Source of the DNA: Roseovarius sp. THAF27
GTDB taxonomy: Bacteria; Pseudomonadota; Alphaproteobacteria; Rhodobacterales; Rhodobacteraceae
DNA length: 64,000 bases
Assembly: GCF_009363655.1 (NCBI RefSeq)
Contig: NZ_CP045393.1
Location: 1,426,001 to 1,490,000, forward strand
Reading direction: 5' to 3'
In this document: piece after piece, positions 46,799 through 55,264 of the stretch
Layout of the letters: each line of letters starts with the position of its first letter
How positions within the stretch are numbered: the stretch's first letter is position 1
Notes under the pieces: generated by a model
The model's database searches: none
Told to the model about the DNA's origin: nothing
Seen by the model: the letters and a program-made list of their open reading frames with translations, nothing else
Translations under genes and position numbers: made by a program

Positions 46799-47348
46799 TT
46801 TACTGTCCTCCCAGTGTGGTGCGACCCGTTAGGCGACAGGAGGATGGCGCCGGCGGGTGCACCTATTTCATTTGCCGGCCGCTCTTGAACGGGGCCGATG
46901 TCCGGTGGGGCCTGACTTTTTGACCGGCCGGATAAAGGCAGGATGCGTAATTATTGGGCATTTTGCTATTAAAAAAAATCACGCAGTGAATAAAAAATTC
47001 CCGTGAAGAAAAAAATCTGTTGGGAGGCGCTGGTTTGCAGCTTCGGAAATCGTTCGGTCGCGTCATGCCATGCGGCGCTGTTTTTGGGTGGCACCGATTT
47101 GATCGGCTACACCACGCAGGGTGAACGGAATCGGTTCCGCTTTCCGGGAACGATGAGGCCCCGTCTTTTTAGAGTTGCCGGAGGCAGGGGGCTTGCACGT
47201 TCCCGCAGCGCCGGTCACCAATACGGGTATGTCCTGAGTGACAGGGAGGCGGCATGACGGGATTGCGACAGTCAATAAGCGGGCGCGAGGTGTTGCGGGC
47301 CGTCTGCTGCGCGATCCACGAACCTCGTGTCAGCGAGGCTCCACGGTC
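46799..47348. promoter_or_regulatory. Divergent intergenic region amt / ADP-ribosylglycohydrolase
   Basis: 550 nt with no gene. The part at 46940-47030 is AT-rich (A-runs around 46970-47020) and probably holds the leftward amt promoter. The rest is GC-rich with small imperfect palindromes (CGGAA-TCGG-TTCCG at 47126-47139). No riboswitch or RNA gene recognised. Confidence 0.4.
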
Positions 47349-48194
47349 ATGATGCAAAAGCCGTTCAGCGAAGACGAAGCCGTGGGGATGCTGGTGGGGC
47401 TGGCCGTGGGCGACGCGGTTGGAACGACGCTGGAATTCCGCGAACGCGGCACCTTCGCGCCGATCACGGACATGGTGGGCGGTGGGCCGTTCAACCTCGC
47501 CCCCGGCAAGTGGACAGATGACACCTCGATGGCGATGTGCCTGGCGCAGATGCTGCGCTCGGCCAATGGCTGGGATGCCGAGGATGCGATGAAGAGGTTC
47601 GTGAACTGGCGCGACAACGGTTATCTGTCGTCGACCCGGGTGTGCTTCGATATCGGCATGCAGACCGACGCGGCCCTGACCCGGTTTCAGCAGACAGGGA
47701 ATCCGTATTCCGGAGCGGTGGAGGACGAAAAGAGTGGCAACGGCGGCATCATGCGGCTGGCGCCGGTGGTGATCGCCTACGGCGCGGCGAAGGAAAGCGC
47801 GATGGCGGTGGCGCGCCTGCAAAGCCGCCTGACCCACGCCAGCCCGCTGTGTCAGCGGGCGGCGGCGAACATGGCGGAGTTCCTGGTGACGGGGGACCGA
47901 AGCCTGTTGCCTTGCCCGGAGGCGCCACCGGACGAGGCCAGCGGCTACGTGGTGCACACGCTGCACGCGGCGTTCTGGGCGCTGACGCAGGGCGATACGT
48001 TCCGCGATGTCGTGCTGGCCGGCGTGAACCTTGGCGGCGACGCCGACACGGTGGGCGCCGTGGTGGGGCAGATGGCCGGGCGTCTTTACGGCTATGGCGG
48101 TATACCCGAGGAGTGGCGCGCGCGCCTTTACGACCATGACAAGATCAAAACGGCGGCGCAGGACCTGTATGCCCTGCGTCCGATCGACCTGTAA
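47349..48194 (+). CDS. ADP-ribosylglycohydrolase family protein
   Basis: 281 aa. The metal-binding motifs of the DraG/ARH fold are present: GLAVGDAVGTTLEFRERG near the start, KWTDDTSMAM (Thr-Asp-Asp) and NLGGDADTVGAVVGQMAG at the C-terminal side. It should remove ADP-ribose from a protein, nucleic acid or small molecule. The start is ATG 47349 or 47352. No ADP-ribosyltransferase (DraT-like) is visible. It faces an amt gene, which recalls DraG-AmtB interplay in nitrogen-fixing relatives. A CMD-family enzyme follows 15 nt later. Confidence 0.92.
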   Translation: MMQKPFSEDEAVGMLVGLAVGDAVGTTLEFRERGTFAPITDMVGGGPFNLAPGKWTDDTSMAMCLAQMLRSANGWDAEDAMKRFVNWRDNGYLSSTRVCFDIGMQTDAALTRFQQTGNPYSGAVEDEKSGNGGIMRLAPVVIAYGAAKESAMAVARLQSRLTHASPLCQRAAANMAEFLVTGDRSLLPCPEAPPDEASGYVVHTLHAAFWALTQGDTFRDVVLAGVNLGGDADTVGAVVGQMAGRLYGYGGIPEEWRARLYDHDKIKTAAQDLYALRPIDL

Positions 48195-48209
48195 CGGAAA
48201 GGATAGTCG

Positions 48210-48596
48210 ATGAGCCTGTTCGATGAGGACCTGTTTCTGATAGGGCTGGAGCAGAGGAAGGCCACGCTGGGGGCCGAGTATGTGGAAAAGAACCTTGCCG
48301 CCGCGGACGATTTCACCCGGCCGTTCCAGGAGGCGATGACCGCCTGGTGCTGGGGATTCGGCTGGGGCGACGAGGTGATCGACGCCAAGACCCGGAGCAT
48401 GATGAACCTGAGCATGATCGGGGCGCTGGGCAAGATGAACGAATTCGAGATCCACTGTCGCGGGGCGCTGAACAATGGCGTCACCAAGGAGGAGATTCGC
48501 GCCATCGTTCATGTCGTGGCGATCTATTGCGGGGTGCCGCAGGGACTGGAATGCTTTCGCCACGCGCGCAAGGTGCTGGAAGAGCGGGGCCTGTGA
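48210..48596 (+). CDS. Carboxymuconolactone decarboxylase (CMD) family protein
   Basis: 128 aa, all helical CMD fold: KTRSMMNLSMIGALGKMNEFEIHCRGALNNG around residues 61-91 (shown in part) and EEIRAIVHVVAIYCGVPQGLECFRHA. It is close to PcaC, which decarboxylates gamma-carboxymuconolactone, but no other protocatechuate gene is near. The AhpD-type CxxC motif is absent, so a peroxidase role is unlikely. Co-directional with the ADP-ribosylglycohydrolase gene. Confidence 0.88.
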   Translation: MSLFDEDLFLIGLEQRKATLGAEYVEKNLAAADDFTRPFQEAMTAWCWGFGWGDEVIDAKTRSMMNLSMIGALGKMNEFEIHCRGALNNGVTKEEIRAIVHVVAIYCGVPQGLECFRHARKVLEERGL

Positions 48597-49133
48597 CGGC
48601 AAGGCCGCCTTTACAGGCGGTCCCGCGTGGGGACGGCGGAGCCCTGGCCCGCGCGTCATGCTGTGCGGGCACCCGCAGGAGGGGCGCGAACCCGGTCCGT
48701 TTGTGATTGCGCATCTGCCGGAAGGGCCTGTCGTTGATCGCGGAGCCGGTGTCGTGTGCGCGGGCCGAGGCCACGAGGCCCCGGACGCGTGGAGGCAGTG
48801 TGACGGAAATGTCGCGCCGCCGCGCCGAGTCGCGCAATACCCGGTCCGGCGAGTCGCCCCGCGGCCCCGGAAAGCCGAACCCGCAGCCCGCCTGCTGCAG
48901 CCGAAGGTTGCGGGAAACCCTTAAAAAACGTGGCAAATCGGTGTTTTCAGCGGGTTTTGCGAAGTGCCGCAAAGATCTGTGTGTGAAATACGTCACAGAG
49001 CGTCCAACAACACGGCGCACCGGGGGCGGTTCGTTGACAGCGAGGGGGCATTTACAGCATTCATCCTCCCAAGCCGTGTCCTGGATCGGGGGCGGTGGAA
49101 CTTGAAACTTTCCTGCTTTAAGGAGGGATAACC
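48597..49133. promoter_or_regulatory. Porin upstream region with a CRP-type palindrome
   Basis: 537 nt with no convincing gene. A perfect TGTGA-N6-TCACA palindrome lies at 48982-48997. A TTGACA hexamer lies at 49034-49039, with only a weak -10 candidate near 49057-49063. The porin Shine-Dalgarno AAGGAGGG is at 49120-49127. Short open frames at 48600-48950 lack family features. Confidence 0.5.
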
Positions 49134-50243
49134 TTGAAAAAGCAACTTCTCTGCACCAGCGCAATCGCCCTCGGCGTCGCTGCTGCCCCTGCCTCGGCCC
49201 AGGACTGGAACCTGGATTGGGGTGGTTTCTTCCAACAGCACATCGCGTATGCCGATGTGAGCGTCCCCGGTGGTGTCGGCGCGCCTGACTTCGACGGCAT
49301 CCAGATGTTCACGAACGCCGAAATCATCTTCACCCCGAACATCACGCTGGACAACGGCATGACCTTCGGCATCAACGTTCAGATGGAAGCTCTGAACAGC
49401 GGTGGTGGTGCAGACGGTATCGACGAAGCGTACATGTCGATCTCGAGCGACACGTTCGGCCGCATCGACGCCGGTTACGAAAACTCGGCCGGTTACAAGA
49501 TGATGGTTGGCGCACCGCAAGTCGGCTCCATGGCGATCAACTCGCCGTCCGCCTCGGCGTTCATCCCGTTCACCGGGTTCGCAGGTGGTCAGTTCCGTCA
49601 AGCCGGTCTGTCGTCCTACACTGAGGTCGCAGGCAACAACGACATCGCGCGTATCACATACTACACGCCGAGCTTCTCGGGCTTCACGGCCGGTATCTCG
49701 TATGCTCCGGGTACAACCGGCAACGCTGCCAACGGCATCGCTAACCGCACTGCTGGTGGTACTGCTCTTACCGATATCTTCGACATCGGTGTGAACTACA
49801 GCCAGTCCTTCGGCACCACCGACATCACTCTGGCCGCGCGCTGGGGTACCGGTGACAGCAACGTTGTAGGTGTTTCGGATCCCGAAACCTGGGGTGTTGG
49901 CTTCCAAGTCGGCTTCAGCGGCTTCACCTTCGGTGCAGCATACGCTGAGAACGACAACGGCCTTGCCGGTGGCGCAACCGACCAAGAAGGTTACAGCGTT
50001 GGTGTGGCTTACGACGCGGCTGGTCCCTGGACCTTTGGCCTCGAAGCCTACATCGGTGAAATCAATGATGGCGGCGGTCTCGACGACCACTACGAGTACT
50101 ACAAACTCGCTGCAAACCGTGACCTGGGACCGGGCGTCAGCTGGACGACCTACCTGCTGTACGGTGAGACCCGTAACGACTCGGTCGTGAACGGCGACAT
50201 CGACGGCACCGCAATCGGTACCGCGATCAACCTGAGCTTCTAA
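49134..50243 (+). CDS. Outer-membrane porin (Rhodobacter type)
   Basis: 369 aa beginning at a TTG codon, with AAGGAGGG six nt upstream. A signal peptide is clear (MKKQLLCTSAIALGVAAAPASA-Q). The mature part alternates polar and aromatic residues as a 16-stranded trimeric porin and ends in F (AIGTAINLSF), the beta-barrel assembly signature. Loop-like Gly/Ala/Asn-rich stretches are at GTTGNAANGIANRTAGGTAL and others. Codon use differs from the neighbours (more C/T third positions, such as GGT and GCA), as expected for a highly expressed gene. A strong terminator follows. Confidence 0.92.
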   Translation: MKKQLLCTSAIALGVAAAPASAQDWNLDWGGFFQQHIAYADVSVPGGVGAPDFDGIQMFTNAEIIFTPNITLDNGMTFGINVQMEALNSGGGADGIDEAYMSISSDTFGRIDAGYENSAGYKMMVGAPQVGSMAINSPSASAFIPFTGFAGGQFRQAGLSSYTEVAGNNDIARITYYTPSFSGFTAGISYAPGTTGNAANGIANRTAGGTALTDIFDIGVNYSQSFGTTDITLAARWGTGDSNVVGVSDPETWGVGFQVGFSGFTFGAAYAENDNGLAGGATDQEGYSVGVAYDAAGPWTFGLEAYIGEINDGGGLDDHYEYYKLAANRDLGPGVSWTTYLLYGETRNDSVVNGDIDGTAIGTAINLSF

Positions 50244-50263
50244 GCTTAGCTTGAACGAGATTG

Positions 50264-50300
50264 AACGGCGGGGGAGTGTACTCTCCCGCCGTTTTCTTTT
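50264..50300 (+). terminator. Rho-independent terminator of the porin gene
   Basis: AACGGCGGGGGAG (50264-50276) pairs with CTCTCCCGCCGTT (50281-50293) with one G-U pair and a TGTA loop, followed by TTCTTTT. The best intrinsic terminator in the window. Confidence 0.92.
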
Positions 50301-50327
50301 AGGGAACGGGCAACCGTTCCCTTTTTG
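50301..50327 (+). terminator. Second intrinsic terminator, directly following
   Basis: AGGGAACGG (50301-50309) pairs with CCGTTCCCT (50314-50322) around a GCAA tetraloop, then TTTT. It ends only about 20 nt before the sulfotransferase start, leaving no room for a conventional promoter between them. Confidence 0.85.
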
Positions 50328-50347
50328 ATGTGCCACAAAGGATGGAC

Positions 50348-51181
50348 ATGAAACGAAGTATTGTCTGGTTGGCCTCTTACCCGAAATCCGGCAATACATG
50401 GATGCGGATTTTTCTGGCCAATTACCTGTCCGATTCGAAAGAACCTCTTAATATCAACCAGATCCAGCGATTTGGGTTTGGAGACTCGAAACCAGATCGT
50501 TACATGGCTGCGGCCGGCAGAAGGATCGACATAAACGATCCTGAAGCAACGCTTCAGGTGCGTGACCGGGTGTTGCAGGGTATCGTGGCAAACAACGCGG
50601 ACGTGAACTTCGTAAAAACGCACAATTGTCGGAATCAGGCATTCGGTCATGAACTTATTCCGGCGCGATATACCAGACAGGCGATCTACATCCTGCGCAA
50701 TCCTCTGGATATGGTTTTGTCATACGCCCGGCATTACGGCATGACACATGAGCAGACCGTTGAATTTATCGGCCGGACAGACAGTGCCAATCAGGCAGAC
50801 GCTACAACCACCTGGCAGTTCCTGGGCAGTTGGAGCGATCACGTCAAGGACTGGACGCAAGGCGGTGCGTTCCCGGTCTTATCGCTGCGCTATGAGGACC
50901 TGCTGGATGAGCCCCAGACCCATTTCGCCAAGACGCTCGAGTTCCTGGGTGTGCCGGTCGTGCCTGATCGCCTCGAGCGGGCCATCCGCTTTGCAAGCTT
51001 CGATGAACTGAAGAAGCAGGAAGAGCGATCGGGCTTCCAGGAAAAATCCCCGAATTCGGAGCGGTTTTTTGCCAAGGGACAGTCGGGCCAGTGGAAGGAC
51101 GACCTCGACCCCGCGCTGGTGACGAAGGTGCGGCGGGAGCATAAACGCATGATGAAGAAACACGGATATTACAGTGTCTGA
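50348..51181 (+). CDS. Sulfotransferase domain protein, first of pair
   Basis: 277 aa, cytosolic-type sulfotransferase fold. The PAPS 5'-phosphosulfate loop is YPKSGNTW at residues 11-18 and the 3'-phosphate motif is LRNPLDMVLSYARH. The C-terminal block FFAKGQSGQWKDDL fits the substrate/PAPS region of the family. AAAGGA lies 5 nt before the ATG at 50348; GTG 50330 and ATG 50342 are in frame. The next sulfotransferase overlaps its end. The acceptor may be a glycan, lipid or small alcohol and is not predictable. Confidence 0.9.
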   Translation: MKRSIVWLASYPKSGNTWMRIFLANYLSDSKEPLNINQIQRFGFGDSKPDRYMAAAGRRIDINDPEATLQVRDRVLQGIVANNADVNFVKTHNCRNQAFGHELIPARYTRQAIYILRNPLDMVLSYARHYGMTHEQTVEFIGRTDSANQADATTTWQFLGSWSDHVKDWTQGGAFPVLSLRYEDLLDEPQTHFAKTLEFLGVPVVPDRLERAIRFASFDELKKQEERSGFQEKSPNSERFFAKGQSGQWKDDLDPALVTKVRREHKRMMKKHGYYSV

Positions 51182-52040
51182 CCTGCGGCGTATCATCTGG
51201 CTGGCTTCGTTTCCGAAATCGGGCAACACTTGGCTGCGCAGCCTTCTGGCGCATTACTTCATGCCGCCCGGAATGGCGCCAGATATCAATAACTTGCGCC
51301 AGTTCACCACCGCCGATATCCGGCAGGATTTCTTTGACGCCGCCAATGGCGCGCCGTTCCGGGGCAAAAGCGTGGAAGACTGGCTGAAGGTGCGCACCAA
51401 GGCGCTGCACATGATCGCGGGATCCAAGCCGGGCAAGCATTTCGTCAAGACGCATTGCACGCCCGTCCGGGTGGGCCCGGTGGACCTGATTCCGCCAGAG
51501 GTCACGGCGGGGGCGCTTTACATCATGCGCAATCCCTTCGATGTCGCGCCGTCCTTTGCGCGGCATACATCTGCCCCGATGGATGCCGCGATCACCAAGA
51601 TGTGCGACCCGGAAAACGTGATGGGTACGGAAACGGGTATTCTGGATGCTCTGGGGCGGTGGGACGACCATGTCACCCGGTGGGCTACGGTGCCTGGAAT
51701 GCCGCGACACCTGATCCGGTATGAGGACATGCTTGACCGGCCGGCCAAGACGATGGAGCGGTTGCTGGACTTTCTGAGCATCAAGCCCGACCGACCGAAA
51801 CTGGCCAAAGCGATCAAGGCCACCAGTTTCGCGGCGATGAAGAAGCAGGAAGAAAAACACGGGTTCACCGAACGGCCCGCGGGGATGAAAAGCTTTTTTG
51901 CCAAGGGCAAAGCAGGCGGGTGGAAGGACGACCTGACGCCGGCGCAGGTGGGGCGGATCCGCGAAGAATTCGCGCCGGTGCTGGAACGGTGGTATCCCGA
52001 GATGCTGGATGAGACCGCCGAATTCGCCAGATCAGCCTGA
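51174..52040 (+). CDS. Sulfotransferase domain protein, second of pair
   Basis: 288 aa, GTG start inside the end of the first gene (8-nt overlap). The PAPS motifs are FPKSGNTWLRSLLAHYF and MRNPFDVAPSFARH. The C-terminal block FFAKGKAGGWKDDL mirrors the first copy, and the two proteins share clear similarity along their length (KKQEE...GF, WKDDL), so they arose by tandem duplication. The divergence between them is large, which suggests different acceptors. Confidence 0.9.
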   Translation: MSDLRRIIWLASFPKSGNTWLRSLLAHYFMPPGMAPDINNLRQFTTADIRQDFFDAANGAPFRGKSVEDWLKVRTKALHMIAGSKPGKHFVKTHCTPVRVGPVDLIPPEVTAGALYIMRNPFDVAPSFARHTSAPMDAAITKMCDPENVMGTETGILDALGRWDDHVTRWATVPGMPRHLIRYEDMLDRPAKTMERLLDFLSIKPDRPKLAKAIKATSFAAMKKQEEKHGFTERPAGMKSFFAKGKAGGWKDDLTPAQVGRIREEFAPVLERWYPEMLDETAEFARSA

Positions 52041-52086
52041 GGCAACGCCTTAAGGAATTGCCGCAACATTCTGAATTGCAGGAATT

Positions 52087-52929
52087 TTACGCCGGACGCA
52101 GCCCCAAGATTTCGCGCGTCTGGGCGATTGTGGCGACGGGCCGGTCGTATTTTGCACAGAGATCGGCGGCCCGCGCGATCAGTGCAGCGTTGGACGGTGC
52201 CAGCGTGTCGCGGTCGAGGCGTATGTTGTCTTCCAGCCCTGCACGAGTGTGGCCGCCCGCGGCTATGGCCCATTCGTTGACGACGATCTGATTTGCGCCG
52301 ATCCCCGCGGCGCACCAATTGGCGTTTGGCACACGCTCCTGCATGGTGTTCACGTAGAAGTCGAACACCGCCTTGTCGGCGGGCATGGCGTTCTTCACGC
52401 CCATGACGAACTGGACATAGAGCTGGCCGGGCAGGACACCCGCGTCGTGCTTGGCAATCGCCTGCAGGATATGCGAGAGGTCGAAGGCCTCGACCTCGGG
52501 GGTGATGCCGTATGTCGTCATCTCGACCGCGAGCCAGTCCACGAGATCGGGCGGGTTTTCGTAGACGCGGCTGGGAAAATTGTTGGAGCCGACCGAGAGC
52601 GAGGCCATGTCGGGCCGCAAGGACAGCATCCCGCCCCGTGCCTTGCCCGCGCCCGAGCGCCCGCCGGTCGAGAACTGGATCACGACGCCGGGGCAGTGCT
52701 TTTCCAGCCCCTCCTTGAGAGCCGCGAACCTCTCGGGGTCGGAGGAGGGCGACTCGTCGTCGTTGCGCACATGGGCGTGGATGATCGTGGCGCCGGCTTC
52801 GACCGCCGCGTGGCTGCTTTCGACCTGTTGGGTGACGGTGATCGGCACCGCCGGATTGTCGGACGTGCGGGGCACGGAGCCGGTGATCGCGCAGCACAGG
52901 ATGCAGGGTTTGCCAGAGACGTCAGACAT
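52087..52929 (-). CDS. BKACE family beta-keto acid cleavage enzyme (DUF849)
   Basis: 280 aa TIM-barrel enzyme. The zinc ligands are seen in IIHAHVR (His51, His53), with Glu219 in VVNEWAIAAGGH as the third acidic/ligand position known from Kce. BKACE enzymes condense a beta-keto acid with acetyl-CoA to give acetoacetate and a CoA ester. The substrate specificity is broad in the family and cannot be read here. No kdd/kal lysine-fermentation genes are nearby, so the Kce annotation itself is doubtful. Confidence 0.9.
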   Translation of the reverse strand: MSDVSGKPCILCCAITGSVPRTSDNPAVPITVTQQVESSHAAVEAGATIIHAHVRNDDESPSSDPERFAALKEGLEKHCPGVVIQFSTGGRSGAGKARGGMLSLRPDMASLSVGSNNFPSRVYENPPDLVDWLAVEMTTYGITPEVEAFDLSHILQAIAKHDAGVLPGQLYVQFVMGVKNAMPADKAVFDFYVNTMQERVPNANWCAAGIGANQIVVNEWAIAAGGHTRAGLEDNIRLDRDTLAPSNAALIARAADLCAKYDRPVATIAQTREILGLRPA

Positions 52930-53047
52930 TGATCACGGTTTCTTTTTCGAATTGAACATGACTCCTGTGCGCGTAACTGCCATACCGAGGACGAATGGCC
53001 AAGGGGCGATCAACTGCATTTGCCGAGCCGGGAGGCGCATGTGCCGG

Positions 53048-53629
53048 CTAGTCCATGCGCATCGCTTCGGTCTCGATGTTGATGTCGACCGTGTCTCCCA
53101 CCAATCCGTTCTCAACGCCGTAGGTCATGCCGAAATCGCTACGCTGGATGCTGGCATCCATCGACAGCCCGAGCACGAAGCGTTCGTGACCAAAGGGGTA
53201 TGCCTCCGCCTTGTTCAACGTGACATTCAAAGTGACCGGCTGTGTCCGGCCGAGGATGGTCAGTTCACCCTCGACCGTGCCTTCGGTGTCGGACGTTGGT
53301 GCGCCGCCATTCGCAGTAAAGGTGATTTCAGGATGATTGGACACGTCGAGGAAATCCGCCTTGCGCACATGTTCGTTGCGGGCATCGTGAAACGTGTCGA
53401 CGCTTGTGGCGTCGATGGCCACGGTGACCTCGCCCAGTTCCTGCGTTTCGCTGTCGTATTGAAAACTGCCTTCGATCCCGGGGAAGATGCCGAGGGTCTT
53501 GGCATAGCCGACATGGTCAATTGTGAAATAGACCGAGGTGTGACTGGGGTCGAGTTCGTACCGGGCCATCTCGGCCTGGGCGGCGGCGGGCAGGGCGGCC
53601 AAGGCTGCGGCCAGCATTTGAATTCGCAT
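53048..53629 (-). CDS. YceI family periplasmic lipid-binding protein
   Basis: 193 aa: signal peptide MRIQMLAAALAALPAAAQA, then the YceI lipocalin-like barrel starting ARYELDPSHTSVYFTIDHVGYAKTLGIF (shown in part), with the conserved DFLDVSNHPEITF and LTILGRTQPVTL blocks. Members bind isoprenoid-like ligands in the periplasm. The start at 53629 is fixed by the signal peptide. It is divergent from the EEP-family gene with only 28 nt between starts, so the promoters must overlap. Confidence 0.93.
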   Translation of the reverse strand: MRIQMLAAALAALPAAAQAEMARYELDPSHTSVYFTIDHVGYAKTLGIFPGIEGSFQYDSETQELGEVTVAIDATSVDTFHDARNEHVRKADFLDVSNHPEITFTANGGAPTSDTEGTVEGELTILGRTQPVTLNVTLNKAEAYPFGHERFVLGLSMDASIQRSDFGMTYGVENGLVGDTVDINIETEAMRMD

Positions 53630-53657
53630 GTTGTCTCCTATCTGTGGCATCCGGGGA

Positions 53658-54458
53658 ATGACGGTTAATGGAAAGGTAGAGCGGCACGTGGCTCCTGCAA
53701 CGGTGAAAACGGATAGGCCTGGTACCAGTCTGCGCTGTGTGAGTTGGAACGTGCACCGTGCGAAAGGCACGGATGGACGGGTCGACCCGGCGCGTGTGCG
53801 CGAAGCAATACGGACGGACTTGGCGCCGTGGACGCCAGACATGCTGGCGTTGCAGGAGGCAGACGAAGAATGCCGTCCGCATGGCCGGATCCTCGATGTG
53901 GCGGGGATCGCGGCGGATACCGGGCTGGAGTACCAGCACGACAGCGCGGCACTGCGCTGGGGACCGTCCAGCGACGGGTTCCTGGGGACGATCATGTTCC
54001 TGCATCCACGCTTCGACGTCTTGTATAGAGACGTCGTCGACCTGCCCGGGCATTGTCATCGCGGTGCGGTCGTTGTCGAGGCCGAGGCCGACGGAACGGC
54101 ATTTCGAGTGATGTCGATGCATCTTTCGTTGTTTCAGCCCCTGCGGGTCGTGCAGATGCGGATCCTTGGGCAATACCTGTATCGCCGCCCCGAGATGCAG
54201 ACCATCCTGCTGGGCGATTTCAATGAATGGCGCCCCTGGGGCGGGCTGATGTTCAATTCCCGGCTGCTTGGACGCGGGTTTCGCGGACCTGCAAGGCGCA
54301 GCTTTCCGTCGGGACGCCCGGTGTTGCCGCTCGACCGGATCCTAACGGACCGGGCCGGCGCTGTGAGGGAGGTCGAAACGGTGCGTACGCCGCAACTTCG
54401 GCTTGCCTCGGATCATTTGCCGATCCGGGGTATCGTGCACCTGGACGCGCCGAAATGA
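53658..54458 (+). CDS. Endonuclease/exonuclease/phosphatase (EEP) family hydrolase
   Basis: 266 aa. EEP fold residues: CVSWNVHRAKG (Asn), LALQEADEEC (metal Glu), GDFNEWRPWGG (Asp/Asn pair) and ASDHLPIRG (catalytic Asp-His). No signal peptide. The family cleaves phosphodiesters in nucleic acids, inositol phosphates or sphingolipids. Being directly upstream (80 nt) of the CDP-alcohol phosphotransferase operon, a phospholipid or head-group phosphodiesterase role is possible. ATG 53658 is preceded by GGGGA; an earlier in-frame ATG at 53628 overlaps the yceI start. Confidence 0.87.
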   Translation: MTVNGKVERHVAPATVKTDRPGTSLRCVSWNVHRAKGTDGRVDPARVREAIRTDLAPWTPDMLALQEADEECRPHGRILDVAGIAADTGLEYQHDSAALRWGPSSDGFLGTIMFLHPRFDVLYRDVVDLPGHCHRGAVVVEAEADGTAFRVMSMHLSLFQPLRVVQMRILGQYLYRRPEMQTILLGDFNEWRPWGGLMFNSRLLGRGFRGPARRSFPSGRPVLPLDRILTDRAGAVREVETVRTPQLRLASDHLPIRGIVHLDAPK

Positions 54459-54538
54459 TCGGTCGGTGGTGACCAAAATGTGATCTGGCCGCGAGTGTTG
54501 CACGTTCTATGTAAACCCACCAGTGGCAAGGATAAAGC

Positions 54539-55264
54539 ATGGTCGACGTAACCCCACAACAGAATGGTCCCGGGATAAGTGTTCGTCCGCCGATGGCGGA
54601 GTTTGCCGCGACAGTGGCGCTGATGGGGCTGGGGCTTTTGGTGCTCTCCAGCACGGTGTTGTCGACGCCGCTGTGGTCCATCATGGCCTTCGGGATTTGC
54701 GTCGGACTGGTCTCGGTGGGCTTGCGCGGCGGATATCCCCACACGGTTTTCGGCCTGTGCAATACCGTGACGCTGGGCCGGGCCGCGCTTCTTTCCGTGC
54801 TGTTCGGCGCGTTGTTCGAGGTGAATGCGGTGTCGGCCTGGGTGGTCTTCTGGCTGGCACTGGTGATCCTCGCGCTCGACGGTGTCGATGGCTGGCTGGC
54901 GCGCCGCTCGCGGTTGAAGTCTGCCTTCGGAGCCCGGTTCGACATGGAAACGGACGCGGCGCTGGGGGCCTTGCTTGCGCTATGGTTGCTGATTTCAGGC
55001 AAGACCGGAGCCGAGATCCTGGTCTTGGGATTCATGCGCTATGGCTTCGTGCTGGCAGGTATGTTCTGGCCCGCGCTGCGCGCGGACTTGCCGGAATCGA
55101 TGCGCCGCAAGACCATCTGCGTGGTGCAGATCGCGGCTCTGATTGCGTTGGTGTTTCCCCTGCTGCCGGCGGGCCTCGTGACACCGATCGCGGTGGCGGC
55201 AGCGGCCGTGCTGGCGATGTCATTCGCGGTGGACACGATCTGGTTGGTGCGACACCGCAAATGA
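54539..55264 (+). CDS. CDP-alcohol phosphatidyltransferase family protein
   Basis: 241 aa, integral membrane. The diagnostic CDP-OH-P motif DGxxAR(x8)GxxxDxxxD is complete (DGVDGWLARR...FGARFDMETD, near residues 118-140). It transfers a phospho-alcohol or phosphatidyl group from a CDP-activated donor. The specific alcohol is unknown. AAGGA precedes the ATG. It starts a run of ATGA-overlapping genes, so the whole set to 63046 is probably one transcript. Confidence 0.9.
   Translation: MVDVTPQQNGPGISVRPPMAEFAATVALMGLGLLVLSSTVLSTPLWSIMAFGICVGLVSVGLRGGYPHTVFGLCNTVTLGRAALLSVLFGALFEVNAVSAWVVFWLALVILALDGVDGWLARRSRLKSAFGARFDMETDAALGALLALWLLISGKTGAEILVLGFMRYGFVLAGMFWPALRADLPESMRRKTICVVQIAALIALVFPLLPAGLVTPIAVAAAAVLAMSFAVDTIWLVRHRK

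Noticed and set aside
47089..47104. Possible sigma-54 promoter TGGCAC near amt
   Set aside because: The -12 element (TTGCA) is missing and it points toward the ADP-ribosylglycohydrolase rather than amt.
48600..49105. Short plus-strand frames upstream of the porin
   Set aside because: Arg/Gly/Pro-rich, no ribosome-binding site at useful distance, and they run across the CRP-type site and promoter region.
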